The position numbers and the translations under genes are program-made. Under the pieces are notes generated by a model that was given only the letters and a program-made list of their open reading frames with translations, was not told the origin of the DNA and did not search any database. From the NCBI RefSeq assembly GCF_049347105.1, contig NZ_CP186334.1, forward strand, positions 5,270,001-5,334,000: a DNA stretch of 64,000 bases. The letters run 5' to 3'. Positions 17,620-26,161 of this stretch are shown here, one piece after another. How positions within the stretch are numbered: the first letter of the stretch is position 1; the number at the start of each line of letters is the position of its first letter. Source of the DNA: Gaoshiqia hydrogeniformans (GTDB lineage: Bacteria > Bacteroidota > Bacteroidia > Bacteroidales > Prolixibacteraceae).

Positions 17620-19038
17620 TTAAAGATGAACTCCTCTGACTTCCGTTGTGCCGCCGCCTTCGAGAGTCAGGTTAAGGGGGGCATTTTGCTGCCAGGCCCC
17701 ACGTGTAAAATCGGGCACATCAACAGAATTTGACCGATTGGCCACCGACCATTCCGTTAGCGGGGCAATGGCGCTCCACAAAGCGGCATCGTAAACGTCC
17801 TGATCCAGCGGCAGGCCATTGCGCAGGCAATCAATTAACCGCCAGTCCATCATAAAATCCATGCCGCCGTGCCCTCCGACTTTTTTGGCCATTTCACCCA
17901 CTTTTCGAACGATTTCGGGTGTATATTCCTGTTCCAGTTTCTTAAATTCCTCATCATTTAGCCAGCCATGGCCAAACGAAATCCGCGCCGGGTCGGGCCA
18001 TTTGCAAGCCATCCCCTTTGTACCGCTCAATAAATGAATACGTGAATACGGACGCGTGGACGTTACATCGTGCTGTACCATGATTGTTTTTCCCTGGTGG
18101 GTTTTAATCACCGTCGTATTCATGTTACCACGGTAGCTTTTACCTGCAAATTCGCTGTAAAACGAATCCCCGGCGGCTAATTCCCGGGCATGGGCCGCCA
18201 TCTGAAAATCGTTGGAAGCCATCGAAACAAGGTAGTCCATTTTATCGCCCCGGTTAATATTCATGGCCTGGCACACAGGCCCCAAACCATGTGTCGGATA
18301 CAGGTTCCCATCGCGGTAATTTTCCTTCAACCGCCACATGTTGTAATAGCCGTTTTTGTCGAAATTTAAATCAAGCAGGTTGTGAATGTAAGCCCCTTCG
18401 CCATGAACCAGTTCGCCAAACAAACCTTGCCGGGCCATGTTGATCGTCAGTAACTCAAAAAAGTCGTAACAGCAATTTTCCAGCATCATGCAGTGCCTGC
18501 GGGTTTTTTCCGATGTTTCGACCAGTTCCCAGGCTTCGTCCAGGGTAACGGCTGCCGGAACTTCCACTGCGACATGCTTGCCTTGCTGCATGGCGTAAAC
18601 AGCCATCGGGGTATGCAGGTGCCAGGGTGTACAGATGTATACCAGGTCAATATCGTCGCGTTCGCAAAGCGCTTTCCACGAATCCTCCGTTCCAAAGTAT
18701 TCTTCCGCTTCGGGCAAACCGGCCTTCGTTAAATGCTTCTGACATGCTTTCACCAAATTTTCACGGATATCACAAAGCGCCTTAATTTCAACTCCCGCTA
18801 TATGAGACATCCGGACAACGGCGCCGGGACCACGCATACCCAGGCCGATAAATCCGACACGAACTACCGACAATTTCGGAGCAGTGTAGTTGCACATATT
18901 AAAAGACTGGCCGGCTTTTTTCCCGGTCGGTTTTCGGTTTCGTTCCGCTTCGGCCGACCAGGCAGGTACGCCTGTAACCGCCAGGCCAACTCCCAACGAC
19001 AGATGCTTCAAAAACGAGCGACGATTGCTATTTTCCAT
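17620..19038 (-). CDS. GH109-like NAD-dependent glycosidase (Gfo/Idh/MocA fold), Tat-exported
   Basis: The 472-residue protein has a twin-arginine signal (SNRRSFLKHLSLGVGLAVTG), then the Rossmann motif VGFIGLGMRG (G65-x-G67-x2-G70). The segments HTPMAVYAMQQGKHVAVEVP, LENCCYDFFELLTINMARQG and HGEGAYIHNL are the pattern of GH109 alpha-N-acetylgalactosaminidases, which use bound NAD for catalysis; Tat export is consistent with folding around the cofactor. A plain sugar oxidoreductase is the alternative. It is first in the operon with GH20 and GH2, which suggests action on GalNAc/GlcNAc-containing glycans. Confidence 0.82.
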   Translation of the reverse strand: MENSNRRSFLKHLSLGVGLAVTGVPAWSAEAERNRKPTGKKAGQSFNMCNYTAPKLSVVRVGFIGLGMRGPGAVVRMSHIAGVEIKALCDIRENLVKACQKHLTKAGLPEAEEYFGTEDSWKALCERDDIDLVYICTPWHLHTPMAVYAMQQGKHVAVEVPAAVTLDEAWELVETSEKTRRHCMMLENCCYDFFELLTINMARQGLFGELVHGEGAYIHNLLDLNFDKNGYYNMWRLKENYRDGNLYPTHGLGPVCQAMNINRGDKMDYLVSMASNDFQMAAHARELAAGDSFYSEFAGKSYRGNMNTTVIKTHQGKTIMVQHDVTSTRPYSRIHLLSGTKGMACKWPDPARISFGHGWLNDEEFKKLEQEYTPEIVRKVGEMAKKVGGHGGMDFMMDWRLIDCLRNGLPLDQDVYDAALWSAIAPLTEWSVANRSNSVDVPDFTRGAWQQNAPLNLTLEGGGTTEVRGVHL

Positions 19039-19145
19039 TTGATTTTACTTTTAAGTTCTACCTTAACGGACAATTGCCTGACAATATAAAGTACGCTAAA
19101 GTAGCGTTAGGTTATTTATTGAATCACAAATATATTAAAAGATGC

Positions 19146-19191
19146 GTGTTCGTACACACTTTTTTGTGAAAAAAATTTTTTCGTGAAAAAA
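19146..19191. promoter_or_regulatory. Candidate operator region between divergent hexosamine operons
   Basis: In the 271-bp gap between the GH109 and kinase genes lies GTGTTCGTACAC (19146-19157), with GTGT/ACAC arms around a TCGT centre. Two near-identical 16-bp units follow, TTTTTTGTGAAAAAAA (19160-19175) and TTTTTTCGTGAAAAAA (19176-19191). A LacI-type regulator is encoded nearby at 21119, so these may be its sites. Inference only. Confidence 0.4.
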
Positions 19192-19309
19192 TATGAATTA
19201 CTTTAGTCCCCGAAATCAGGAGATTTCTCAGGCAGGCTTAACTGCTTAACGGAATATCAGCGTATGAATAAATCAGACCATAAACCAGTATAACTTAACA
19301 AATACACCT

Positions 19310-20440
19310 ATGAACAAGAACGAAATTGTTGAAATAGCGCTTCAATTTGCGATACAGGGAGAAATAGCAGAAGTACGGCCCTTTGGTTCCGGGCATATCC
19401 ACGAAACCTTTCGGGTCGGTAACACGAACGCGGAATTTCCGGATTATGTCCTTCAAAAAATCAATTCAGGCATATTTACAAACATTGATCATTTGATGGA
19501 TAACATCCGGCAGGTTATCAACCATTTGCACACAAAAAAAGGACAAGCTCTACATTCAAATCCAGATGAAAAAATCCTGGAACTGATACCAACTCTTCAG
19601 GGGAAGAGTTATTACAAACATCCGGACGGGAGTTATTGGAGGTTATATGTATTCCTGAAAAACACAAAAAGCTATGATCTGGTAGAAAGAGAAGAGCAGG
19701 CACTGGAAGGAGGACGGGCATTTGGCAAATTTATTTCATTGCTGTCGGATCTCAATCCTCAAACAATACACGAAATCCTTCCAAATTTTCACAACATCGA
19801 ATTCCGTCTCGGACAACTTCGCGATGCAAAAAAACACGATCCTAAAAACCGGTTACAAGAAGTTGAAGAAGAAGTTGCCTTTGTGCAGGAAAGAGCAGAA
19901 CGGATGAGCCTGATCAAAAAAATGGGAGACGAAGGGAAACTGCCCCTCAGAATAACCCATAACGACACCAAGTTTAACAATGTACTGCTCAATGAAAATG
20001 ATCAGGCGGTTTGTGTGATTGACCTGGATACGGTGATGCCCGGTTATGTCGCTTACGATTTTGGAGACGCCGTCAGAACGATTATAAATACCGCGGAAGA
20101 AGATGAAAAAGACCTGGAGAAAATTCAACTCAACCTGAATCTGTTTAAAGCCTATGCCGAGGGATTTATCAGCGAAACCAGTGATATTCTTAATGAACAT
20201 GAACTGGATTCCTTATCGCAAAGTTGTTTGCTGCTCCCCTTTATCATGGGTGTCCGTTTTTTAACCGATTACATTGACGGCGACCATTATTACCGCATTC
20301 ATTTCCCCGATCATAACATTCAACGGGCAAGGGCTCAGTTTCAGTTGGTCAGGAAGATTGAGCAACAATTTGAGGTAATACAGGCGACCATAAAACAACT
20401 GAGTTCAACTCAAAAAACCCGCAATCCACATGAAGCTTGA
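19310..20440 (+). CDS. APH-fold sugar kinase, N-acetylhexosamine 1-kinase-like
   Basis: The 376-residue protein has an aminoglycoside-phosphotransferase fold. The catalytic loop is THNDTKFNN (D219, N224) and the metal aspartates are in VIDLDTVMPG (D238, D240), followed by AYDFGDAVR. This architecture and the segment FGSGHIHETF resemble NahK, which phosphorylates GlcNAc/GalNAc at C1 in the lacto-N-biose pathway; homologues are often misnamed mucin desulfatases. The divergent hexosaminidase genes support a hexosamine substrate. It is cytoplasmic and overlaps the next gene by 11 bp. Confidence 0.78.
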   Translation: MNKNEIVEIALQFAIQGEIAEVRPFGSGHIHETFRVGNTNAEFPDYVLQKINSGIFTNIDHLMDNIRQVINHLHTKKGQALHSNPDEKILELIPTLQGKSYYKHPDGSYWRLYVFLKNTKSYDLVEREEQALEGGRAFGKFISLLSDLNPQTIHEILPNFHNIEFRLGQLRDAKKHDPKNRLQEVEEEVAFVQERAERMSLIKKMGDEGKLPLRITHNDTKFNNVLLNENDQAVCVIDLDTVMPGYVAYDFGDAVRTIINTAEEDEKDLEKIQLNLNLFKAYAEGFISETSDILNEHELDSLSQSCLLLPFIMGVRFLTDYIDGDHYYRIHFPDHNIQRARAQFQLVRKIEQQFEVIQATIKQLSSTQKTRNPHEA

Positions 20441-21068
20441 AATTCCACTGATTTCGTTGCCGGCAACAAATCCCACAGAATGGCGTTGGCTATTCTGTCA
20501 AATGCCTGAAATTCCGATCGACAAGTTTCCGTGGGGAAAAATAGCGTCGCTTCCCCGTGTCGCATTTAAGATTGCTCATAACCAGGAAAATATCTTTCTG
20601 TTTTTCCATGTATGCGAAGAACAGGTTCTGGCGCGGTATACCCGGCACAACGACCCGGTTTATACCGATAGTTGCGTTGAGTTTTTTATCGCTTTCGGCG
20701 ATGAACCCGATTATTACAACTTCGAATTCAACAGCCTGGGGACTTGCCTGGCTGCCTGGGGACCGGACCGGCACCAGCGGGAACGGGCAAATCCTGAAAA
20801 GTTAAATCTCATTCAGACACAAACGATCATTAACCGGGTTTCTCACTACCAACTTCCGTGTTTCGAGTGGCAACTGAGTATAAAAATACCCGTTTCCAGC
20901 TTTTTCAAACATCAGATCAGTCAACTATCGGAAAAAACAGCCCGGGCCAATTTCTACAAATGCGGCGACGATCTTGATCATCCTCACTTTTTATGTTGGC
21001 AAACAATTAAAACCCCGGACCCGGATTTTCATCAACCTTTTTATTTTGGTGAAATTGGTTTTTTATAA
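20430..21068 (+). CDS. Carbohydrate-binding family 9-like protein without a signal peptide
   Basis: The 212-residue protein has the CBM9-like (DOMON-type) beta-sandwich pattern: AFKIAHNQENIFLFFHVCEEQVLARY, DPVYTDSCVEFFIAF, YYNFEFNSLGTCLAAWG and a C-terminal WQTIKTPDPDFHQP. These domains usually occur in secreted xylan- or glycan-active proteins, but this one starts MKLEIPLISLP with no export signal. It overlaps the kinase gene by 11 bp and so is translationally coupled to it. It may sense or bind an intracellular sugar; function not known. Confidence 0.72.
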   Translation: MKLEIPLISLPATNPTEWRWLFCQMPEIPIDKFPWGKIASLPRVAFKIAHNQENIFLFFHVCEEQVLARYTRHNDPVYTDSCVEFFIAFGDEPDYYNFEFNSLGTCLAAWGPDRHQRERANPEKLNLIQTQTIINRVSHYQLPCFEWQLSIKIPVSSFFKHQISQLSEKTARANFYKCGDDLDHPHFLCWQTIKTPDPDFHQPFYFGEIGFL

Positions 21069-21118
21069 TCGTACGATTAAAAGAAGATATTCCATATTTT
21101 TACACGTTTACCAGCCCT

Positions 21119-22216
21119 ATGGCAAAAACTATGGAAAATAAGGAGCAAAAAAAGAATATAGTCCGAATAAAAGATATTGCCGAAAAAACCGGCGTATCTA
21201 CCGGGACAGTAGACCGGGTACTGCACAACCGGGGACGGGTATCCGAAAAAGTAAAGCAACGGGTTCTTTCAATTGCACAGGAGCTAAATTACGAGCCCAA
21301 CATGCTGGCCCGCGCGTTGGTGTCAAAACGGGAATACCGGATCGCGGCCTTAATTCCGGATGCCTCGCTCGATGAATTCTGGGAACAACCCGTCAGCGGA
21401 ATAAAAAAAGCAGAAAAGGAGCTTCAGCAATATGGACTTACCGTTAGCTACCATATCTTTAATCAATTCGACGTGGAGTCGTTTAAAGAAAAAGCGGAAA
21501 AAGTTTCGGAATCAAATTATGACGGAATTTTACTGGCCCCTGTTTTTTACAGGGAATCGCTGACATTTCTGAGCAGATGGAAGGAGCTAAAGATTCCGTT
21601 TAATCTGTTCAACACCCATATCCCCGACTACGAACCGTTGGCTTACATCGGACAAGACTCATATCAAAGCGGCGTTCTTGCCGCAAAACTCCTTCACTAC
21701 GGTCATTCCGCCGGCCCCACGGCATTTATCATTGCCCACATCGACGAGGATGTTTCGAACTCGTCACACCTGATCAAAAAAGAGCAAGGTTTTCTCGATT
21801 ATTTTGAGCCGTTTCCCAAATCTGATTTTCAACTGATTCATGCCGATCTGAAAAACAGTTCGAACGAGGTCATTTTCTCAGAACAGCTGGATCAGTTGCT
21901 CAACAACACGCCACATGTTTCCGGAATATTTGTTACCACGTCGAGGGCCTATACGGTTGCCAACTACCTGCAGGCACGAAATCTGAGGCATATACGTCTG
22001 GTGGGGTATGATTTACTGGAGAAAAACTTATCGTACTTAAACAACGGGATTATCCACTTTCTGATCAACCAGAATCCGAGGAAGCAGGGATATTATGGAA
22101 TCCATTTTTTGATTGACCATCTCATGTTTAAAAAGAAGATTAATCCGATTAAATACCTGCCGCTGGATATCATTACGCGCGAAAACCTGCATTACTACAT
22201 TGAATCGGAAATATAA
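21119..22216 (+). CDS. LacI family transcriptional regulator
   Basis: The 365-residue protein has an N-terminal LacI helix-turn-helix (VRIKDIAEKTGVSTGTVDRVLHNRG, split here as VRIKDIAEKTGVS and TGTVDRVLHNRG) and the hinge YEPNMLARALVSKRE. A periplasmic-binding-protein-like sensor domain follows to the end. The variant of the sensor domain (YDGILLAPV, YIGQDSYQSGVLAAKLL) is the one common in Bacteroidota sugar loci. The gene lies 50 bp after the CBM9-like gene on the same strand, so it probably controls the hexosamine locus, responding to a hexosamine-derived sugar. ATG at 21119 opens MAKTMENKE. Confidence 0.88.
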   Translation: MAKTMENKEQKKNIVRIKDIAEKTGVSTGTVDRVLHNRGRVSEKVKQRVLSIAQELNYEPNMLARALVSKREYRIAALIPDASLDEFWEQPVSGIKKAEKELQQYGLTVSYHIFNQFDVESFKEKAEKVSESNYDGILLAPVFYRESLTFLSRWKELKIPFNLFNTHIPDYEPLAYIGQDSYQSGVLAAKLLHYGHSAGPTAFIIAHIDEDVSNSSHLIKKEQGFLDYFEPFPKSDFQLIHADLKNSSNEVIFSEQLDQLLNNTPHVSGIFVTTSRAYTVANYLQARNLRHIRLVGYDLLEKNLSYLNNGIIHFLINQNPRKQGYYGIHFLIDHLMFKKKINPIKYLPLDIITRENLHYYIESEI

Positions 22217-22269
22217 GTTCTGCCAGGTATCTGCAATCAGCAGGGAAAAGGAGAATCCGGAAAAATCAA

Positions 22270-22617
22270 TCAAACCTTACGAATTCTGAAAACATAAATT
22301 TCTCCTTCAATTCGTACGCGCAGTAAATAAATGCCGGTATGGATATTTTTAATCTGCAGTTTTAACTGTTGGTTTCCGGGAGTCAGATGTATCGGCTCCC
22401 ACTTGTGGACCATATTTCCCAAAATATCTACCAATTCGAAGTTTGCAGTGGCAATATCGATCGCGTCAATTTCAACAAATACATGATTCTCTACCGGATT
22501 GGGAAAAATTTTCTCAATTCGATAAAGCCTTGCCTCATTCTCCGGATTTGTTTCCGGTTGCGAAAAGACTGATAAACCAATAAAAAGAGAAAGAAAAAGT
22601 AAAAAGTTTGCCTTCAT
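22270..22617 (-). CDS. Mini type IX secretion sorting-domain protein
   Basis: The 115-residue protein consists of a signal peptide (MKANFLLFLSLFIGLSVFSQ), a linker of about 15 residues, and a type A T9SS C-terminal sorting domain. The domain shows IFPNPVENHVFVEI, VDILGNMV and GIYLLRVRIEGEIYVFRIRKV. No passenger domain is present. Sorting domains normally end large secreted enzymes, so this is either a truncated relic or a small secreted or surface protein. The frame is intact from start to stop. Confidence 0.78.
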   Translation of the reverse strand: MKANFLLFLSLFIGLSVFSQPETNPENEARLYRIEKIFPNPVENHVFVEIDAIDIATANFELVDILGNMVHKWEPIHLTPGNQQLKLQIKNIHTGIYLLRVRIEGEIYVFRIRKV

Positions 22618-22684
22618 ATTTTCATTGTTTATACCTCATCTTGCAAGTTCTGTTCCAAAACGTTCGGCATAAGTTACAAAAAAA

Positions 22685-22709
22685 GCCCGTCATATTTGCT
22701 ATGACGGGC
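22685..22709 (-). terminator. Intrinsic terminator after the ferredoxin gene
   Basis: A perfect 10-bp stem GCCCGTCATA/TATGACGGGC with a 5-nt loop lies 23 bp past the ferredoxin stop. On the minus strand it is followed by a T run (A's at 22678-22684 on the plus strand). Confidence 0.85.
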
Positions 22710-22732
22710 GAAATTTTTTATGCTTTCCGGTA

Positions 22733-22903
22733 CTATTCTGCAATCGAGATCGCGTCAACCGGGCAAACTTCGGCACATGAGCCACAATCAGTGCAAAGAT
22801 CAGCATCGATTTTGTAGATGTCGCCTTCTGAAATCGCTTCAACAGGACATTCATCAATACAAGTTCCGCATGCGATGCACTCATCTGAAATTACATAAGC
22901 CAT
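22733..22903 (-). CDS. 2[4Fe-4S] ferredoxin, 56 residues
   Basis: A small low-potential electron carrier. The protein begins MAYVISDECIACGTCIDECP and carries two clusters of the clostridial type: C9-x2-C12-x2-C15-x3-C19-P and C37-x2-C40-x2-C43-x3-C47-P. The protein is acidic, as is usual. It has its own promoter (22933-22962) and terminator, so it is monocistronic. The redox partner is unknown; pyruvate:ferredoxin oxidoreductase and Rnf are common partners in this group. Confidence 0.95.
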   Translation of the reverse strand: MAYVISDECIACGTCIDECPVEAISEGDIYKIDADLCTDCGSCAEVCPVDAISIAE

Positions 22904-22932
22904 AACACTTTTTTTTAAGTTAGAGATTAGGG

Positions 22933-22962
22933 CAAATGTACAAAGTTTGGTAAAAATTCAAA
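22933..22962 (-). promoter_or_regulatory. Consensus Bacteroidota promoter of the ferredoxin gene
   Basis: On the minus strand, TTTG (22962-22959), an 18-bp spacer and TACATTTG (22940-22933) match the -33/-7 consensus TTTG-n19-TAnnTTTG, with about 30 bp to the ATG. It is the best promoter match noticed in the window. Confidence 0.75.
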
Positions 22963-23055
22963 GTAATACTTTCGGTTTTTTTGGGTCTGGTTAAGGTCTA
23001 ATTAACATGAATTGCCGGCACCGGAGTTGTCCGGGCAGGCCTCCCCTTCCCCATC

Positions 23056-23697
23056 TCATTTCTTTGCGTCTGTGTAATACCGGCAGAACTCCTTTAATCC
23101 GCACTTTTCGCATTTCGGATTTCGTGCCGTACAGGTATATCGTCCGTGTAAGATGAGCCAATGATGTGCCAACGGAACTAATTCTTCGGGGAAATGCTGC
23201 ATGAGCTGTTTTTCAGTCTCAAAAGGTGTTTTCGCGTTTGTGACCAGGCCAATGCGGGCTGCAACCCGAAACACGTGCGTATCAACAGCAAAGGTCGGTT
23301 TCTCGTAAACAACCGATGCAATCACGTTAGCCGTTTTTCGGCCCACGCCCGGCAGTTTCTGCAACTTGTCCACATCGTCGGGAACAACTCCCCCGAAATC
23401 ACCAACCAGCATACGGGCCATTCCTACCAGATGTTTTGCCTTGTTATTCGGATAAGAACACGACCGGATATAATCGAACACTTCGGCTGAATCAACCCCG
23501 GCCATCGTTTCGGGCGTGGGAAAACGTTTAAACAATTCGGGCGTAATCTGATTTACCCGCTTATCCGTACATTGAGCCGATAAGATCACGGCAACCAACA
23601 ATTGATACGGGTTCGAATAATGTAACTCCGTTTCGGCAACCGGCATCTCCTTTTGAAAATATGCGATCACTTTTTGGTAACGATCTTCCTTTTGCAT
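23056..23697 (-). CDS. nth: Endonuclease III (DNA glycosylase/AP lyase)
   Basis: It removes oxidised pyrimidines and nicks abasic sites in base-excision repair. The 213-residue protein has the helix-hairpin-helix LPGVGRKTANVI with the catalytic lysine, the catalytic aspartate in FAVDTHVFRVAARIGL, and the C-terminal [4Fe-4S] motif C-x6-C-x2-C-x5-C in CTARNPKCEKCGLKEFC. It is full length. It is transcribed away from the ABC-F gene, with an 84-bp shared upstream region. Confidence 0.96.
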   Translation of the reverse strand: MQKEDRYQKVIAYFQKEMPVAETELHYSNPYQLLVAVILSAQCTDKRVNQITPELFKRFPTPETMAGVDSAEVFDYIRSCSYPNNKAKHLVGMARMLVGDFGGVVPDDVDKLQKLPGVGRKTANVIASVVYEKPTFAVDTHVFRVAARIGLVTNAKTPFETEKQLMQHFPEELVPLAHHWLILHGRYTCTARNPKCEKCGLKEFCRYYTDAKK

Positions 23698-23757
23698 AAT
23701 GATTTTGTTTGCTGATCAACAAAAATAAACGATCTGCTTTACCTGACAAATTATTCC

Positions 23758-23765
23758 TATTTTTG
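23758..23765 (+). promoter_or_regulatory. -7 promoter box of the ABC-F gene
   Basis: TATTTTTG matches TAnnTTTG and ends 16 bp before the ATG. No clear -33 TTTG is seen. Confidence 0.4.
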
Positions 23766-23781
23766 CGCAAAACAATTTAAA

Positions 23782-25647
23782 ATGATTCCCTACTTACAGG
23801 CCGAGCAAATCTCGAAGCGCTTTGCTGATTTTATGCTTTTTGAAGATATTTCCTTTACCATTTTTAAAGATCAAAAGGTTGCCCTGATCGCCCGAAACGG
23901 AGCAGGAAAAACCACATTGATGGAGGTACTGGCCGGAAATGACAGCCCGGATTCAGGAAAAATCACGCAAACCAATGATATAAAGATCGGTTATCTGAAG
24001 CAATCGCCCGATTTGAACCTGAATTTGACGGTGCTGGAACAGGCGTTGCAATCGGACAACCCGGCACTGCAGGTGGTGCGCGATTTTGAAGCTGCCTTAA
24101 AACACAATCAGCAAAAAGAGATTGAACGGCTGAGCGCAAAAATGGACGAGCTCCATGCCTGGGATTTTGATGTAAAAGTAAAACAGATTCTCAGTCAGCT
24201 AAAAATTGACAACTACGATCAGTTGGTCGGAGAACTTTCGGGCGGGCAGCAAAAAAGGCTGGCGCTTGCCAATGTGTTGGTAAACGAGCCGGACTTGCTG
24301 ATGCTGGATGAACCAACCAACCACCTCGACCTGGAAATGATCGAATGGCTCGAAAACTACCTCGAAAAAACCAATTGCACCCTGTTCATGGTCACGCACG
24401 ACCGGTATTTTCTGGATCGTGTGTGTAACGAAATCATCGAAATTGACCAAAACCAGGTGTTCAACTATCAGGGAAATTACAGCTATTACCTCGAAAAGCG
24501 GCAGGAACGCATTGAACAATTACAGGCATCAACCGAGAAAGCCCGGAACCTGCTTCGCACCGAGCTCGACTGGATGCGGCGAATGCCCAAAGCACGGAGC
24601 CATAAAGCCAAATACCGGATCGATCAGTTTTACGAACTGAAAGAAAAAGCAGGCTTCAGGCGGCGCGACGACAGCATTGAATTGAGTATTTCATCGTCGC
24701 GAATGGGCAGTAAAATCCTGGAACTGGAGCATGTTTCGAAAGCCTACGGCGATTTAAAGCTGATTGAAGACTTTAACTATAAATTTTCGCGGTTTGAGAA
24801 AGTGGGTATTGTCGGGAAAAACGGAACCGGAAAATCGACCTTTCTCAATGTCATTACGGGAGCAATTATGCCCGACAGCGGAACCGTAGATACCGGCCAA
24901 ACCATAAAGATCGGTTACTACCGGCAGGAAGGCATCAGCTTTAAAGAAACCGATAAGGTTATTGACGTGATCAAAAACATTGCAGAAGTCATTCAATTTG
25001 AAGACGGCAACAAAATGACCGCCAGCCAGCTCCTGACCCGGTTCCTGTTTCCTCCCGAAACCCAATACAACACTATTGAAAAACTCAGCGGAGGCGAACG
25101 GCGCCGGTTGTACCTGTGTACCATTTTGATGCAAAACCCGAACTTCCTTATCCTGGACGAACCGACAAACGACCTCGACATCATGACCCTGAATGTACTG
25201 GAAGACTACCTGGCAGGCTTTGGCGGTTGCGTCATCATTGTCTCACACGACCGGTACTTTATGGACAAAATCGTTGATCACCTCTTTGTGTTTGAAGGAA
25301 ACGGAAAAATTAAAGACTTCCCGGGAAATTATTCCATCTACCGCGATCATGTTTCCGAACGGGAACAACTGGAAAAACAGGAACAAGCTGCTGCCAAACC
25401 AAAACCGGTAACAGAAAAACAAAAAAAACAGGTTCAGAAACTGACTTTCCACGAGAAACGAGAGTTTGAGCAACTGGAACTTGATATGGAAAAGCTCGAA
25501 AACGAAAAAAAGGATTTGGTAGAAGCGCTTCACTCAGGGGAACTGCAACCCGATGAATTGCTTAGAAAAAGCAAACGCTTTGCCGAATTAACCGACGAAC
25601 TGGAAGAAAAGGAAATGCGCTGGCTCGAATTGAGCGAAAAAGCCTGA
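23782..25647 (+). CDS. ABC-F family ATPase (Uup-like)
   Basis: A soluble twin-ATPase protein of the ABC-F group, whose members act on ribosomes or, for Uup, in DNA-related processes. The first domain has Walker A ARNGAGKTT, signature LSGGQQKRLALA and Walker B LLMLDEPTNHLD. The linker contains MRRMPKARSHKAKYR. The second domain has GKNGTGKST, LSGGERRRLYL and FLILDEPTNDLD. A charged C-terminal coiled coil (about 535-621) points to the Uup branch. The Walker A of domain 1 starts with A rather than the usual G. No transmembrane segments. 621 residues. Confidence 0.9.
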   Translation: MIPYLQAEQISKRFADFMLFEDISFTIFKDQKVALIARNGAGKTTLMEVLAGNDSPDSGKITQTNDIKIGYLKQSPDLNLNLTVLEQALQSDNPALQVVRDFEAALKHNQQKEIERLSAKMDELHAWDFDVKVKQILSQLKIDNYDQLVGELSGGQQKRLALANVLVNEPDLLMLDEPTNHLDLEMIEWLENYLEKTNCTLFMVTHDRYFLDRVCNEIIEIDQNQVFNYQGNYSYYLEKRQERIEQLQASTEKARNLLRTELDWMRRMPKARSHKAKYRIDQFYELKEKAGFRRRDDSIELSISSSRMGSKILELEHVSKAYGDLKLIEDFNYKFSRFEKVGIVGKNGTGKSTFLNVITGAIMPDSGTVDTGQTIKIGYYRQEGISFKETDKVIDVIKNIAEVIQFEDGNKMTASQLLTRFLFPPETQYNTIEKLSGGERRRLYLCTILMQNPNFLILDEPTNDLDIMTLNVLEDYLAGFGGCVIIVSHDRYFMDKIVDHLFVFEGNGKIKDFPGNYSIYRDHVSEREQLEKQEQAAAKPKPVTEKQKKQVQKLTFHEKREFEQLELDMEKLENEKKDLVEALHSGELQPDELLRKSKRFAELTDELEEKEMRWLELSEKA

Positions 25648-25648
25648 T

Positions 25649-26161
25649 CTACAGATCGGCCAATTTGAGCTGCCCGATAATTTCCTTGATGCGGCTAACC
25701 ACGGAATTGGCCGAGATAGTCGCCCCGGAAATAGCCTGTATATCCTCGCCGTATTTCAGGTCGCGCCCGCTGTATCCGACAAACTGGTCAAGCCACCTGC
25801 GGGATGCAATTTCTCCGCCGTGATCGGAAATGTAATTCACAATCCGGACAAACTCCACATCCATGGTCAGGTTGGTAAAAATCAAAAACTCAAACTCATC
25901 ATGACGTCCTTTCCCGGTTGCATCAATGATGTATCCGGTCGGTTCGTTGTTCAGTTTAACCAGAAATACCTCATCAACACAGGCTTTCAAGCTTCCGTCC
26001 ACCGATAACTGTTCGAGTGTTAATTCTGATTTTTTTACACGAAACTCTTTTTCCAACGTTTTAAGGATCTTTCCGGTGTCGGCACCGAAAAGATCCGCCT
26101 CTAACAAAAAAAGAAGTGTAATCAGTAAAATAGATCCTATTTTAAACCGTGTTAAAACCAT
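25649..26161 (-). CDS. Exported FMN-binding domain protein
   Basis: The 170-residue protein has an N-terminal signal or anchor (GSILLITLLFLLEADLFGA) followed by an FMN_bind domain. The segment DIQAISGATISANSVV carries the S-G-A-T-x-S motif in which the threonine is covalently flavinylated by ApbE in known members such as RnfG and NqrC. YIIDATGKGRHDEFEFLIF supports the fold. It overlaps the upstream porin gene by 10 bp, so the two are translationally coupled. It probably transfers electrons at the periplasmic face; the partner is unknown and no Rnf or Nqr genes are nearby. Confidence 0.82.
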   Translation of the reverse strand: MVLTRFKIGSILLITLLFLLEADLFGADTGKILKTLEKEFRVKKSELTLEQLSVDGSLKACVDEVFLVKLNNEPTGYIIDATGKGRHDEFEFLIFTNLTMDVEFVRIVNYISDHGGEIASRRWLDQFVGYSGRDLKYGEDIQAISGATISANSVVSRIKEIIGQLKLADL

